Of a DNA stretch of 64,000 nt, positions 8,037 to 17,934 are shown in pieces. Source of the DNA: Dawidia cretensis. GTDB taxonomy: Bacteria; Bacteroidota; Bacteroidia; Cytophagales; Cyclobacteriaceae. The notes under the pieces are model-generated. The model was not told the origin of the DNA and searched no databases. It saw only the letters and a list, made by a program, of their open reading frames with translations. How positions within the stretch are numbered: position 1 is the first letter of the stretch; the number at the start of each line of letters is the position of its first letter. The translations under genes and the position numbers were made by a program. The stretch covers positions 777,692-841,691 of the forward strand of contig NZ_JAHESE010000001.1 in NCBI RefSeq assembly GCF_018598175.1, in the 5' to 3' direction.

Positions 8037-10043
8037 CTATTTCATCAAAAGCCCAAATTGCTTTGGCCGGGCCATGCTTTCTGTATAGACATTGCCAAAC
8101 CGGTCGGTGACGTTAATCTCCAGTGTCGTATCGGGTGCACTGGCTGTGACGCTGAACATGTGTGCTGTCTCGGTTGAGACAAAGGCATCGGTTGGCTGGG
8201 CGCCTGCGTTCAGTCGCAGCGCTTCGTAGGAAACGATGTGCAGCGGGTCGAGCACCTTCACGCGATTCACGGTGAGACTTTTTCCGTTCTCGGTCACCTC
8301 AATTTTCCACCGACTGTCGTAGCCCCACACGTTGAGCAGCACTTCGTTGCCGGCATGTTGCGCGGCATAAGAGCCTGCAAATTTAGCGAGTGCACCGTCG
8401 GTCGATTTTGGGGCGAACACGGCAGCAGTAATGTGGACAGCATTCAGGTCGTACGCACGGAATTGGTAGTTTTCCGGGTAGCCGATGCTCTTGTATCGCC
8501 ACGCTATGTCGCGGCCATTCATTTTCCAGATGCCATATCCACCCGGACTTCCGTCCCGGCAAGTATCGTTTCCGGCGTAGCCATTCTTGCCGGTCCACCA
8601 CCAGGTAGCACAGATCGCTGCGATATTGTGCTCCATTATAGAAGCCTTTTCTTCCACGGTGTAGTTGATATGCGTATGTCCGGTCAGGACGTGCACGGTA
8701 GAGAAATCCCGAAAACATTCGATTAGGGTACTGCCGTTCGTCATATCGACTTTGTTCACTTGCGTGCCTGCCGCGCCGAGCGAGGGATTTGCATACAACG
8801 GCGTGTGCATGGCCAGTACAATCGGTGTGCTCTTGTCGGTGATTGTGGCCAGGTCTTTTTTCAACCATTCGATCTGGTCGTTATGTACATTGTCCCGGTA
8901 GCTGCGGTCACCAATGGTTCCCACGGCGCCCCCGTTGTTTACGTACTCTACATTGTCCAGCACCACGTAGTGAATCTTGCCAAGATTAAAAGAGTAATAG
9001 GTGGGACCGATGATGTCGCGGTATTTTTCTTCGGCATCCCAGTCATTGGCGTAATACGGATCGTTATCGTGGTTCCCCATTAGGTTAAAGACCGGGCTTT
9101 TCAGCTTATTCATGTACGGAATATATTCGTTAAGCCCAAATCCGTTGCTGTACCAATAAAGTTCCCAGGTCATATCGCCCAGGGTTAGCACATATACTTT
9201 CGTGCCATCGGCGGCGTATTGCTCGATGGTTGCGTTGACATCGGGAAGAACCTTGCTGTTGAATTGCTCCAGGTCGTTGTTACGGTTGGCAAGGTGCCAG
9301 TCGGCCATGGGTATGACAACGTGCTTTTCATTGCTCACCTTCATCAGTGAAAAGTCTTTTTGCTCTACGGCGGTGGTGTTATTGCTCACTCGCTTGAAGA
9401 ATTGCGGCGCATTGCCCAGGCTGGCCACCTCGTAGTTCGCAGGAATAGAAATGAAAACGAAGCCGGTCTTCTTGAGAGAAGGCAGGTAGTATATACCTTT
9501 GCTGTCGGTAACGGTTACTTCAGATCCGTCCGATACAATCACGCCGGCAACGCCTTTGCCATCGCAGTAGACAATACCCTTTACGGTCATGCCCGCGACA
9601 TCCGGAATGTCTGTGTCGGCTATGACATTTAGCAGTGTGCGTCCCAGCGTAAGGCTGTCCGCGCCTCGGATAACTTTTATGGAATAGGTTCCTGTGGTGA
9701 TTCCGTCGGGCACCGGGAAGGTCGCGGAATTATTCGCGATGGCCGTAACGCCCACGGTAAAGATTATTCCGTCGGGCGAGCGCATTAATTCGATCGTGTC
9801 ACCTACCTGAAATCCCGTGCCTTGCAGGGTTATATCTGTTCCTGCTGTAACGTCCAGGCTGGAGGGAATAGAAACTCCCCGGATGCCCAGGTTGTTATTT
9901 TCATCTACCGGACCATCGTCCTGACAGCCGGCAAAACTGAATCCCAGTCCACCGAGTCCTGCCAGCGTTGTAACGCTTCCTAATTTTATAAAATGTCTCC
10001 TTGTGTATTTCACGTTTCGCTGTTTATATACTTCTTTCATCAC
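8037..10043 (-). CDS. exported calcineurin-like metallophosphoesterase
   Basis: 668 residues. The N-terminus has a twin-arginine-like signal (RRHFIKLGS) and a lipobox FAGC with Cys40, so it is exported and probably a lipoprotein. Residues 50-145 look like an IPT/Ig-like domain, 150-235 like a Metallophos_N (carboxypeptidase regulatory-like) domain. The catalytic domain carries the metal ligands D248-W-H250, LGD290, GNH325D, LAMHTPLY and GHTH, and a Metallophos_C domain follows. It should cleave phosphomonoesters or diesters outside the cytoplasm. It is the last gene of the minus-strand cluster that begins with the sigma/anti-sigma genes and SusC/SusD, pointing to uptake of a phosphorylated compound. 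The exact substrate is unknown. Confidence 0.9.
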   Translation of the reverse strand: MMKEVYKQRNVKYTRRHFIKLGSVTTLAGLGGLGFSFAGCQDDGPVDENNNLGIRGVSIPSSLDVTAGTDITLQGTGFQVGDTIELMRSPDGIIFTVGVTAIANNSATFPVPDGITTGTYSIKVIRGADSLTLGRTLLNVIADTDIPDVAGMTVKGIVYCDGKGVAGVIVSDGSEVTVTDSKGIYYLPSLKKTGFVFISIPANYEVASLGNAPQFFKRVSNNTTAVEQKDFSLMKVSNEKHVVIPMADWHLANRNNDLEQFNSKVLPDVNATIEQYAADGTKVYVLTLGDMTWELYWYSNGFGLNEYIPYMNKLKSPVFNLMGNHDNDPYYANDWDAEEKYRDIIGPTYYSFNLGKIHYVVLDNVEYVNNGGAVGTIGDRSYRDNVHNDQIEWLKKDLATITDKSTPIVLAMHTPLYANPSLGAAGTQVNKVDMTNGSTLIECFRDFSTVHVLTGHTHINYTVEEKASIMEHNIAAICATWWWTGKNGYAGNDTCRDGSPGGYGIWKMNGRDIAWRYKSIGYPENYQFRAYDLNAVHITAAVFAPKSTDGALAKFAGSYAAQHAGNEVLLNVWGYDSRWKIEVTENGKSLTVNRVKVLDPLHIVSYEALRLNAGAQPTDAFVSTETAHMFSVTASAPDTTLEINVTDRFGNVYTESMARPKQFGLLMK

Positions 10044-10057
10044 TACGTTCGCGCATC

Positions 10058-11320
10058 TTATTCATAATTCGAGAAGATGACGGCGAATATGCATCTGTTT
10101 ACCTGGCTGCCGTTGTCCGCTCCACTGTTGGGGGCATGCTCAGTCAGACTCCACAGGTAGTCCAACTCGGCTTCATAGTATAACGCTTCGGCGCCATAAG
10201 GCCATCGATACCGTACGGTGTTGTCGTCGCCGTCGGAGTATCGCGCCAGTCGCGCTTTGGAGCCGTATGACTCCGACGGCGATCCCGTACACGACAACCA
10301 TGTTTTCGAACCCTTTCTGAAAATTCCCTGCATGCCGTGGGCGTGGTTGCCGTCAAAAAGTGAGTTTTTTGGAACAACGTACTTGATCCCGGAATTAAGC
10401 ACCGTGCCGCTGGCGTTTATCGGGAAGCCGTAAATCTTTGGAACGATAGAGGCTGCTGCACTTCCGGCGGAGTATTGCGCGGTCCATAGCTCGGTTCCTT
10501 CCGCATTGATCTGTATAGTGGAGAACGGATCGGCCCCACCGTTGATATCATAGTACCCTACTTGTGGCAGAATGTACCGGTAGTTAAATGCATAGAGCGT
10601 TCCGTCGGAGGCTTTGCCACAACGGTTTGTAGTTTCATCGCCGGTCGCCACTTCTATAATCTTGTTGAGGTCGAATACACGGATGCCGAGGTTTGTACTG
10701 GCCACGTACAGTTTGTCGTTGACATATGCCACGCCGCCGGCGTGTATGTTCAGCGGCGCATACGTTCCGTATTGTGTATAATCGGACACCGATGCCGGTA
10801 CAGTGTGCTGCACCAGTAGAATATGACGGTACATCAGGTATGTGCTGGAGCTCGGGCTGATGTCCATCAGGGTAATGCGCGATCCCTTGTATTCTGCACC
10901 ATCGGTGCCATACCAGGTCACGAGCAGGTAGCGTATGCCATTCTTCTTAAATCCCGTGATTCCTTGTGGTATCCAGATCTTCGTGGTCTCATCGTCGTCA
11001 TTCCAACGGATGCCTCTCGCCCGGTTCTCTTCCGGGACATTAAAGCCATATACCTCGGTGTAAGAGCTTCCGCCGACGGCCTCGCGGTTCTTATTTACCT
11101 GGGTGGGGTTCAGAAATAGAAATCCGCTGCTGATATAACTGCTGGTGTTTACATAAGGGTCAACGGTAATGGCAGTGGCGCCGGTTGCCAGCGTTCCAAT
11201 ATCCGATGTGCTGAGCGTATAAGGTATAGTGCTTTCTGTAGTGGGTTTTACACCCAGGTCGGCACAGCCTGCCAGGAGTATACCTGACAACAGGCATACT
11301 GCCAATGATCTATTTCTCAT
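10058..11320 (-). CDS. secreted lipoprotein, predicted beta-propeller
   Basis: 420 residues with a lipoprotein signal (LLSGILLAGC). The mature part has repeated strand-rich blocks such as NDKLYVASTNLGIRVFDLNKI, GTELWTAQYS and SKTWLSCTGSPS, suggesting a beta-propeller, but no named family is recognised. No catalytic motif is evident. It lies 14 bases ahead of the phosphoesterase gene and 70 bases after the BACON lipoprotein gene, beyond a strong terminator, so expression with the SusC/SusD operon may be partial. A role in binding or processing the same substrate at the cell surface is inferred from context. Confidence 0.7.
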   Translation of the reverse strand: MRNRSLAVCLLSGILLAGCADLGVKPTTESTIPYTLSTSDIGTLATGATAITVDPYVNTSSYISSGFLFLNPTQVNKNREAVGGSSYTEVYGFNVPEENRARGIRWNDDDETTKIWIPQGITGFKKNGIRYLLVTWYGTDGAEYKGSRITLMDISPSSSTYLMYRHILLVQHTVPASVSDYTQYGTYAPLNIHAGGVAYVNDKLYVASTNLGIRVFDLNKIIEVATGDETTNRCGKASDGTLYAFNYRYILPQVGYYDINGGADPFSTIQINAEGTELWTAQYSAGSAAASIVPKIYGFPINASGTVLNSGIKYVVPKNSLFDGNHAHGMQGIFRKGSKTWLSCTGSPSESYGSKARLARYSDGDDNTVRYRWPYGAEALYYEAELDYLWSLTEHAPNSGADNGSQVNRCIFAVIFSNYE

Positions 11321-11349
11321 GACTGCTTATTAATTTATAGGAATGTTTT

Positions 11350-11385
11350 AAAAAAAGTAGCCACGACTTGTGGAGTCGTAGCTAC
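11350..11385 (-). terminator. strong rho-independent terminator of the susC/susD/BACON unit
   Basis: On the minus strand, GTAGCTACGACT and AGTCGTGGCTAC form a 12-bp stem (one G-T pair) with a 5-base loop, followed by a run of seven Ts. It lies directly after the stop of the BACON lipoprotein gene. Genes further downstream (lipoprotein, phosphoesterase) need readthrough or their own promoter. Confidence 0.85.
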
Positions 11386-11390
11386 TGAGG

Positions 11391-12638
11391 TTACTCGATA
11401 ATTTCGATGTTGATGTCATCGATAAAGATGCGGTTCTTGCCCTGTCCTACACCGGTGAGATTATAGTCGCCGCCGAGGAACTTTATCTGGGTATCGGACG
11501 TGGCCCCTGTAACGGTAAAGCTATAGGCTCTTTCGGCAGCCCAGATATTGTTTACTACGCCCGCGTTGTCCTGCGCTTCCGAATTTGGTACGTTTTCTAT
11601 TGTAAGTTGTGAGATACTTGTCGTACCCGCACCCAGAGCGGATATCTTCAGAAGCTTATCGTCTATCGCTCCGCCGGCGGAGATGTATGCGGCTGCCTTG
11701 AACGTTACGCGAATATTTGCCGTGCCTTCAATGTTGAGCCTGGGCGAAATAAGATCGCCGCCAAAGCCGGTTTTACCCAGCTTCACAAAACCCTGGCGGG
11801 CGTAGAGGAGCGGTTGATTGCTTGAAGCTGCTACCGGGGTGCTGTACCATCCATGGTTTATTTCGTCCTGCGTCCACGTATCGAAGCGCGTCTCGCCGGT
11901 GGTATTGTAAGGTTTTTCGTTGCCATACGCCAGCCAGCTGAAGTCTTCCCGCAGAATGATATTGCCCGGCAGCTGCGTGATGACAATCGTCTTGTCGAGC
12001 TCCGGGTGCTCGGTGGACTGTATGGTTACCGTTGCTGAGCGGTCGGCGCCACTGTTCTTTTCCGCCCGCAGCCTGATCTTTGTAGCGGACAATTCCAATT
12101 GTGTTAACCACGTAGCATCGTCGTCGAGTTCGTAGGTCCAGGCCACATTGGCGTCTACGTCGATTGTAACATCGCCGCCTGCTGCCAGAACCTCGGCGCC
12201 GGTTTGTGCGCCCGGGAGGTTTATGTAGGGTACATTGGCCGCCTGCTCCACGCGGAAGAGCACTGGTTGCTCCGCTCCGTTTACGATAAAGGAAAAGTTC
12301 ATCGTGCGGGCATCGAATGTTTCATTCTCGTTCACAATGAATTTAAAGGTTCCGTCTTCGCTTCCTTCGGAAGGAAAAGCGCGTACCCAACCGTTATCCT
12401 CCTGTGCTACGATCTGCCACGGCCGGTTAGAGCGTACAACATAGCTCACGGTCGAGCCTTCAACACCTGCCGTAAGTCCGGTAGGACCGTCTTCAATGGA
12501 GAAATAGGGATTACCTGAAAATTCTTCGTCGTCATCGCTGCAAGAAACGAAGAGCAGCGAAAGGATAGATACCATCATCAACAGCATGGCGGTGAGATAT
12601 CCGGATCTGAAAGTTATAGTGCTTTTCATGGTATGCAT
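11391..12638 (-). CDS. BACON-domain surface lipoprotein
   Basis: 415 residues (ATG 12629 is an alternative start). A long hydrophobic signal ends at the lipobox LLFVSC, followed by an acidic SDDDEE stretch typical of surface-exported Bacteroidota lipoproteins. Two BACON-like domains follow (about 45-130 and 135-225): SNRPWQIVAQ...VRAFPSEG and ANVAWTYELDD...WLTQLE, each closing with a V-E-Q or I-T-Q strand. The C-terminal 180 residues resemble a jelly-roll domain of the choice-of-anchor/DUF5017 type (REDFSWLAYGNEKPYNTTG, then FIDDINIEIIE). It is the third gene of the SusC/SusD unit, the usual place for a surface glycan- or ligand-binding protein. The ligand is unknown. Confidence 0.85.
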   Translation of the reverse strand: MHTMKSTITFRSGYLTAMLLMMVSILSLLFVSCSDDDEEFSGNPYFSIEDGPTGLTAGVEGSTVSYVVRSNRPWQIVAQEDNGWVRAFPSEGSEDGTFKFIVNENETFDARTMNFSFIVNGAEQPVLFRVEQAANVPYINLPGAQTGAEVLAAGGDVTIDVDANVAWTYELDDDATWLTQLELSATKIRLRAEKNSGADRSATVTIQSTEHPELDKTIVITQLPGNIILREDFSWLAYGNEKPYNTTGETRFDTWTQDEINHGWYSTPVAASSNQPLLYARQGFVKLGKTGFGGDLISPRLNIEGTANIRVTFKAAAYISAGGAIDDKLLKISALGAGTTSISQLTIENVPNSEAQDNAGVVNNIWAAERAYSFTVTGATSDTQIKFLGGDYNLTGVGQGKNRIFIDDINIEIIE

Positions 12639-12647
12639 GTTTATGCG

Positions 12648-14219
12648 TTAGTTCGCTTCAATAGCTTGTTTACTCCACCATACAGGAGTCTTCATGGTAT
12701 TATCTCCGCCCATTCTTTCGAGGGCTTCGCGCGCATGCTTTTCGTTAGTAGCCATGGTGGTGTTGGGAAATGCAAAGCGCGTGGGAAGTGTATAGTCGTT
12801 GAACACCGTGCCATTTCCGATCGTCAGCTCGGGGTACCCGGTGCGACGGTATTCATGATAGGCTTCCATGCCCGTCCAAAAGAGCGCCAGGAATTTCTGG
12901 TTGGCGACTAGCTCTTGCTTATTGGCAGCATTGTCCCACGAGGCCAACTCAGAATCGAGGAAGGTGGTGATGTCACTTTCAGAAATGGTCACGGGTGTGA
13001 TGCTGAATTGGCCCTGGGTCGCCCACTTTTCCAACGAGGCGGTTATCGCTTCTGCATAGTACTCGCTTGCCGCTGTTTCACCGCCGGAGATATACCCTTT
13101 CAAGGCTGCTTCGGCCAGAATGAACTGCACTTCCGCGTAGTCCATAAACCAGGCCGGTGCGTCGGCACGGCAGAATACGGCGGCGTTCAGCCAGGATGTT
13201 CCTCTGTCGACGGTGCTTTGCTCTTCGGCGGTACAACCCGATACGGTGCCGATCCAGATATTGGAAGGGTTCGTCACGGCGTCCGGATTCTTTCTGCCAA
13301 TGATCGGAAGGCGTGGATCCTGGTATACCTGCGTGCCGCCACCGTCTGTAACAACAGTCATACCGACGAGCTGCTGCGTAAGCTTGCGTCCCGAGCTGGT
13401 AAACTCCCCTTGACTGGTCAGTGCAAACTTGTTGAGGTACGGGTCACTTCCCGTAAACCTGACCATGGCATTGTCTGCGTTCGACGTGAAGATCGGGTAG
13501 GATGCCGGTGTGTTTAGGATTTCGGTCATCTTCGTTCCGACTTGCATTTCCGTGCGTCCGCTTACGCGGCAGAGCAACCGCAAGTAGAGGGAGTTGTTGA
13601 ATTTACGCCAGGCTTCCATCGAGCCGCCATACATACCGTCAAGCGCGGGCTTTAGAAATACCGGCTGCGATGCGTAGAGCTCGTTGGCCGCTTCCAGGTC
13701 GGCAAACATAGCCTGGTATGCATTCATCTGCGAGTCGAATGCGGGCGTCGTGGTTCCGTCCGGTTTGCGGGCCGTGAAGGCTTCGGCATAGGGTATATCA
13801 CCATACATGTCCGACAGGTTCGACATATACAATACCTTTAGTGTCAGCGCAACGGCCTGAAGCGCCCGATCTTCCTGCTCAACGCTCAGGTCATACATAT
13901 GCACGGCATTGTTGGCGTAGCTGGCGTACAGATTCCATACACCTTGCCAGTTGCCATCGGCAATGGAATAGCGATGCTCCTGGCGTGTTAGGCCACCGGT
14001 AAATGCGGTGAACTGAATAAGCTCGTTGTTCCAGAACCAGGTTTGATCCAACCAGGCGTTGGCGCTGCCGTACAGCAATGGCTCGAACATACCGCTTGCA
14101 CGTACACCCCCGACCGTGGTGAGGTTTGGGTTTTTATCTGTCTCTTCAAATTCAGAGGTACAGGAGAGCATGGCAACGGCCATCATCCCTGTTATAAATA
14201 TTCTGTTGAATGTCTTCAT
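12648..14219 (-). CDS. SusD/RagB-family nutrient-binding lipoprotein
   Basis: 523 residues from ATG 14219 (MKTFNRIFITGMM, lipobox AMLSC); the frame extends upstream into the end of susC and I reject that start. The body has SusD features of the SusD-like_2 type: helical TPR-like regions (VALTLKVLYMSNLSDMYGDIPYAEAF, FNNSLYLRLLCRVSGR) and a C-terminal YHEYRRTGYPEL motif ending with an ANEKHAREALERMGGDN block. SusD proteins form the lid over the SusC channel on the outer membrane. It is 10 bases downstream of susC, so they form a pair. Confidence 0.93.
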   Translation of the reverse strand: MKTFNRIFITGMMAVAMLSCTSEFEETDKNPNLTTVGGVRASGMFEPLLYGSANAWLDQTWFWNNELIQFTAFTGGLTRQEHRYSIADGNWQGVWNLYASYANNAVHMYDLSVEQEDRALQAVALTLKVLYMSNLSDMYGDIPYAEAFTARKPDGTTTPAFDSQMNAYQAMFADLEAANELYASQPVFLKPALDGMYGGSMEAWRKFNNSLYLRLLCRVSGRTEMQVGTKMTEILNTPASYPIFTSNADNAMVRFTGSDPYLNKFALTSQGEFTSSGRKLTQQLVGMTVVTDGGGTQVYQDPRLPIIGRKNPDAVTNPSNIWIGTVSGCTAEEQSTVDRGTSWLNAAVFCRADAPAWFMDYAEVQFILAEAALKGYISGGETAASEYYAEAITASLEKWATQGQFSITPVTISESDITTFLDSELASWDNAANKQELVANQKFLALFWTGMEAYHEYRRTGYPELTIGNGTVFNDYTLPTRFAFPNTTMATNEKHAREALERMGGDNTMKTPVWWSKQAIEAN

Positions 14220-14229
14220 ACCTGTTCGT

Positions 14230-17200
14230 TTAGAATGAAACCTGAACATTGAAACCATAGGTGCGTGTCATGGGGAATGCCATGGATTCGATGCCTGAGT
14301 AGATATCCGATCCGTTCAGCAGACCCGTTTCCGGATCAAACTGTGGAAACTTCGTAATGCAAAACACGTTGGTGGCATACATGCCCACGGAAGCCCTTTG
14401 GAGGAAGTGTGTCTTGGCCAGGATTTTCGAAGGGATCTGGTAATCGAGGCGCAGCTCGCGCAGTTTGATGAAGTCCGTGCTGAATGTGTTCATTTCAGTA
14501 TTGTCGCGGGTCCATATATAGCTGCTGTAGTAGGTCTGGATGTTGCCGGTCACGGTAGTATTCTTAGTATAAGTAATTGATCCGTCTTCGTTGGTCACGG
14601 CATTTACACCTTCGTGTACCAAGCCGTCGTTACGACCGGCTAGCGAGTTGGCAAGCTTACCCTGGTACGACAGCGAGAAGTTCGTAACCGAATACGAGTG
14701 TCCGCCGTATTGCGCGGAGAATGTCGCGGCCAGGGAGAAGTTCTTGTACTGTAACCGTTGTACCGTGCCCGCACGCCAGTTGGGATTTACTTTGCCGATG
14801 CGGCGATCGGGCGCCTCGTCGAGTACAGGATATCCGTCGGCATTGACGATGTGCATGCCGGATGCATCCACCTTGTTGCCGTTCTCGTCGAGATAAGAAG
14901 CGCCTTCCGGGGCTCTTTTGAAACCGCGTCCGTAGAGCACGTGCATTTCTTCACCTACATACGAATACACAAAGGTGCGGCTGCCGATCGTTGTTCCATT
15001 GTCGGTCTGCAGGGGTTGGGTGGGATCCCAGCCATCTTGCAATTTTACCAGCTTGTTGATGTTCCTGGCCCAGTTCACGTCAAATGACCAGGTGAAGTCT
15101 TTGGTCTTTACGGGCGTGAGCGAAATGGCTACCTCAACGCCTCTGTTGGTGATCTCGCCAGCGTTTATCCGCATGGAGGTAGCACCTGTGACCTGGTCGA
15201 CAGCTACCGGCACGATCTGGTTTTTGGTGGACGCCGAGTACAGCGCCAGGTCGAACGACATGCGGTGGAAGAGTTTACCTTCCAGGCCGACTTCCCAACT
15301 GGCGGTCTTCTCGGGCTTGATCAACGGATCGGGGATCACACCCGGCAGCGTATATCCTCCTGGATAGGATGTCGCATTATAGTACTGATCGCGCGAATAG
15401 GCCTGCGTGTCGTTTCCGACATTGGCCCACGACGTCCGCAGTTTTAACATGTCCACCCAAGTTGTGCGCGTGTGAAGGTCCAGCACTTCATCCAACAGGA
15501 CGCTAACAGCGACCGACGGATAGAAATAGGACCAGTTGGAAGGAGCCAGTGTACTCGACCAGTCGTTGCGGCCTGTGATATCGACGTAGTAGGTATCATT
15601 CCAGCTAAGCGACGCCATGCCATAAAAGCTGTTGACGATTTTCTTGATACGGTAGTTATACGGATCGGGATTTATACCCGTCGGCAGGTTTGTCGTATGG
15701 TATATGTCCTCTTCGCCCAGCTGGCTGAGCGTGATCTTGCTGTTGAAGTTTTCGTAAATACGGTTGTTGCCACCCACCATCACGGACAGGCCCAGTTGCC
15801 CGTCGGCTACGTCTTCGTTCTGGTAACGCAGCATGAAGTCGTTGTTGTTCTCCATCTCGCGTATGGTTTGCTCGCGATAGAAACCATTAGTATAGTCGGT
15901 GGTATAGAACGGTCTGCGCTGTGTGCGGAAGTTGTTTGACCAATCCAATCCCGAGCGGAGCATAAACGAAAGATTTTTCGCCAGGTCGGCGGTGACACTG
16001 ATGTTTCCGAATACCCGGTCGCGGTCTTCCGAGCTCAGGGCTTCGTACAGTGTGCGGTACGGGTTGTAGCCTGCTGTGCTGGGATATACCAGGCCTTTAC
16101 CATCGGTTCCCCCCGCCGACCAGTTGGCGTAGTTATAACGTCCACTGAAATATTCATTCTTCCAGTCATTGATGCTGTTTACGTTGAATCCCCACACGAG
16201 TGAGTACATCGGACTGCTTTCATCATATCCGCCGCTGGGCATGTTGTCGCTTTGTTTGTGATAATAGTTCAGCTTGGCGGCGAGCTTTATCTTTTCCGTT
16301 ACCGGGGTATTGACCGTGAGCGATACGGTTTGTTTTTTAAAGCCGGTGTTGGGGAGGATCCAGTCGTTGTTGTAGTTGGTTACAGAAAAACGTGTGGAGG
16401 TACCCTGGCCGTTGTTTCCGTCGATGGTGATGGTATTGTTGGTTGTAACACCCGTTTGAAACAGGCCGGTGTACCAATCGTCTTGATATACCCAAGGCAG
16501 TTTGGTATAGGTGTCGGTGTTCCAGTCTTTGGAGGCGTATAGGTACCGTGTTTTGTTGGCATCGAACTTTTCACCAAACGTGTAGCGCGAGTAGCTTCGT
16601 GGTTGCGCCACGCCGTCGGATGCCATACCGGGAGTGATTTCCCACAGCGAATATTCATTTAGGCCCAGGTCTATGCCGTTGCCGTATTCCTTCTGGAAGT
16701 CGGGAAAGTATCCGGCCTTTTCGAACGTAACGGAAGAGTTGATTGTAACACCAATACCTTTTGTTTTCTTACCCGATTTGGTGGTGATGATAATGGCGCC
16801 ATTGGCAGCGCGCGAACCGTACAGCGCGGCGGCTGCGGGGCCTTTCAATACTGTAATGTTTTCGATGTCCTGCGGGTTGATATCACTTGCTCCGTTACCA
16901 AAATCTACTGGCGCATCTTCCTGTGCATAGTTACTCACGCTGCGGGTGGCCGTCATACCTGACGAGATGGGCACACCGTCGACCACAAACAACGCCTCGT
17001 TGTTACCATAGTTCAGCGAGCGGTCGCCGCGCAATGTTACCCGGATCGATCCGCTGGGGCCGGTACCGGCCTGCTGATAGATGAGCCCGGCTACCTTGCC
17101 GGACATGTTCGTCAGCCAGTTGCCGGAAACAGACTTTGTAAGGTCCTCGCCTTCCACTTTTGTGACAGAGTAGCCCAGCGATTTCTGCTCGCGTGTCAGA

Positions 17201-17808
17201 TTCAGCGCGGTCACAACCACTTCATCCATCATCGCGGCATCTTCCTTCATTACGACGTTCACCTGGCTTTGGCTTCCGACCGCTACTTCTTCCAGTAACA
17301 TCCCGATAAAGGAGAAAGTCAAAATGCCATCGTCGGGAACTCCGGCAATGCTATATTCTCCGTTCGCATCCGAGATTGTTCCGATCGTTGTACCCTTCAA
17401 CACGATGTTAACACCCACCATCGGCTCTCCCAGCTCGTTCGTTACTTTTCCCCGAATGGGTTTATCGCTTGGTTTTTCCGCGGGTTTTTTTTTCACCGAG
17501 ATCACACCGTTCGTCAGATTGAAATCGATCGGAAAATGTGCTTGCAACGTGGCCATGATCTCGGTCATAGACTTGTTTGAAATATCCAGCGTAACGGTTT
17601 TTTCCAGTTGAGAAATATCCTTTGAATAGGCGACAGCGTACGAGGTCTGGTCGTCGATCTTTTTCAGGATTTCGGGGAGCGTTGCGTTTGTTACCTTCAG
17701 GCTGGTGTTAACCGTGCGGTCCTGGGCATGTAGATTCGATATGGTACAGCAGAGACAAAGGAGTAGCCATACCCAACCTTTTTTAGATTGAATAATTGAT
17801 AATTGCAT
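14230..17808 (-). CDS. SusC-type TonB-dependent transporter with N-terminal STN signalling domain
   Basis: 1192 residues. A signal peptide (WVWLLLCLCCTISNLHAQ) is followed by an STN domain (about 29-105), a CarboxypepD_reg-like domain (115-200; GKVTNELGEPMVGVNIVLKG), the TonB plug (ALNLTREQKSLGYSV, VLRGD-like LRGDRSLNYG, LKGPAAAALYGSRAANGAIIITTK) and a 22-strand-type barrel ending in VSF. STN-bearing SusC proteins report substrate binding to a FecR anti-sigma factor, and fecR and an ECF sigma gene lie directly upstream. The protein should import a large ligand through the outer membrane with SusD. The downstream phosphoesterase suggests a phosphorylated ligand. Confidence 0.95.
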   Translation of the reverse strand: MQLSIIQSKKGWVWLLLCLCCTISNLHAQDRTVNTSLKVTNATLPEILKKIDDQTSYAVAYSKDISQLEKTVTLDISNKSMTEIMATLQAHFPIDFNLTNGVISVKKKPAEKPSDKPIRGKVTNELGEPMVGVNIVLKGTTIGTISDANGEYSIAGVPDDGILTFSFIGMLLEEVAVGSQSQVNVVMKEDAAMMDEVVVTALNLTREQKSLGYSVTKVEGEDLTKSVSGNWLTNMSGKVAGLIYQQAGTGPSGSIRVTLRGDRSLNYGNNEALFVVDGVPISSGMTATRSVSNYAQEDAPVDFGNGASDINPQDIENITVLKGPAAAALYGSRAANGAIIITTKSGKKTKGIGVTINSSVTFEKAGYFPDFQKEYGNGIDLGLNEYSLWEITPGMASDGVAQPRSYSRYTFGEKFDANKTRYLYASKDWNTDTYTKLPWVYQDDWYTGLFQTGVTTNNTITIDGNNGQGTSTRFSVTNYNNDWILPNTGFKKQTVSLTVNTPVTEKIKLAAKLNYYHKQSDNMPSGGYDESSPMYSLVWGFNVNSINDWKNEYFSGRYNYANWSAGGTDGKGLVYPSTAGYNPYRTLYEALSSEDRDRVFGNISVTADLAKNLSFMLRSGLDWSNNFRTQRRPFYTTDYTNGFYREQTIREMENNNDFMLRYQNEDVADGQLGLSVMVGGNNRIYENFNSKITLSQLGEEDIYHTTNLPTGINPDPYNYRIKKIVNSFYGMASLSWNDTYYVDITGRNDWSSTLAPSNWSYFYPSVAVSVLLDEVLDLHTRTTWVDMLKLRTSWANVGNDTQAYSRDQYYNATSYPGGYTLPGVIPDPLIKPEKTASWEVGLEGKLFHRMSFDLALYSASTKNQIVPVAVDQVTGATSMRINAGEITNRGVEVAISLTPVKTKDFTWSFDVNWARNINKLVKLQDGWDPTQPLQTDNGTTIGSRTFVYSYVGEEMHVLYGRGFKRAPEGASYLDENGNKVDASGMHIVNADGYPVLDEAPDRRIGKVNPNWRAGTVQRLQYKNFSLAATFSAQYGGHSYSVTNFSLSYQGKLANSLAGRNDGLVHEGVNAVTNEDGSITYTKNTTVTGNIQTYYSSYIWTRDNTEMNTFSTDFIKLRELRLDYQIPSKILAKTHFLQRASVGMYATNVFCITKFPQFDPETGLLNGSDIYSGIESMAFPMTRTYGFNVQVSF

Positions 17809-17863
17809 TTATTACAATACCTTTAAAACAGTTAATAATTGATCCTTAAAATTCAATTTGACT

Positions 17864-17893
17864 GCCCGAAATCGACTGGCCTTGATCTCGGGC
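17864..17893 (+). repeat. inverted repeat between fecR and susC
   Basis: GCCCGAAATC and GATCTCGGGC pair over 10 bases with one mismatch around a 10-base loop. Six Ts follow on the plus strand, so it is shaped as a terminator for plus-strand transcription, opposite to the genes. It may block antisense transcription or fold in the fecR-susC mRNA gap. Confidence 0.5.
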
Positions 17894-17934
17894 TTTTTTG
17901 TGTAATGGTTCTTATTGCATAGGCGCGTGGGGTT

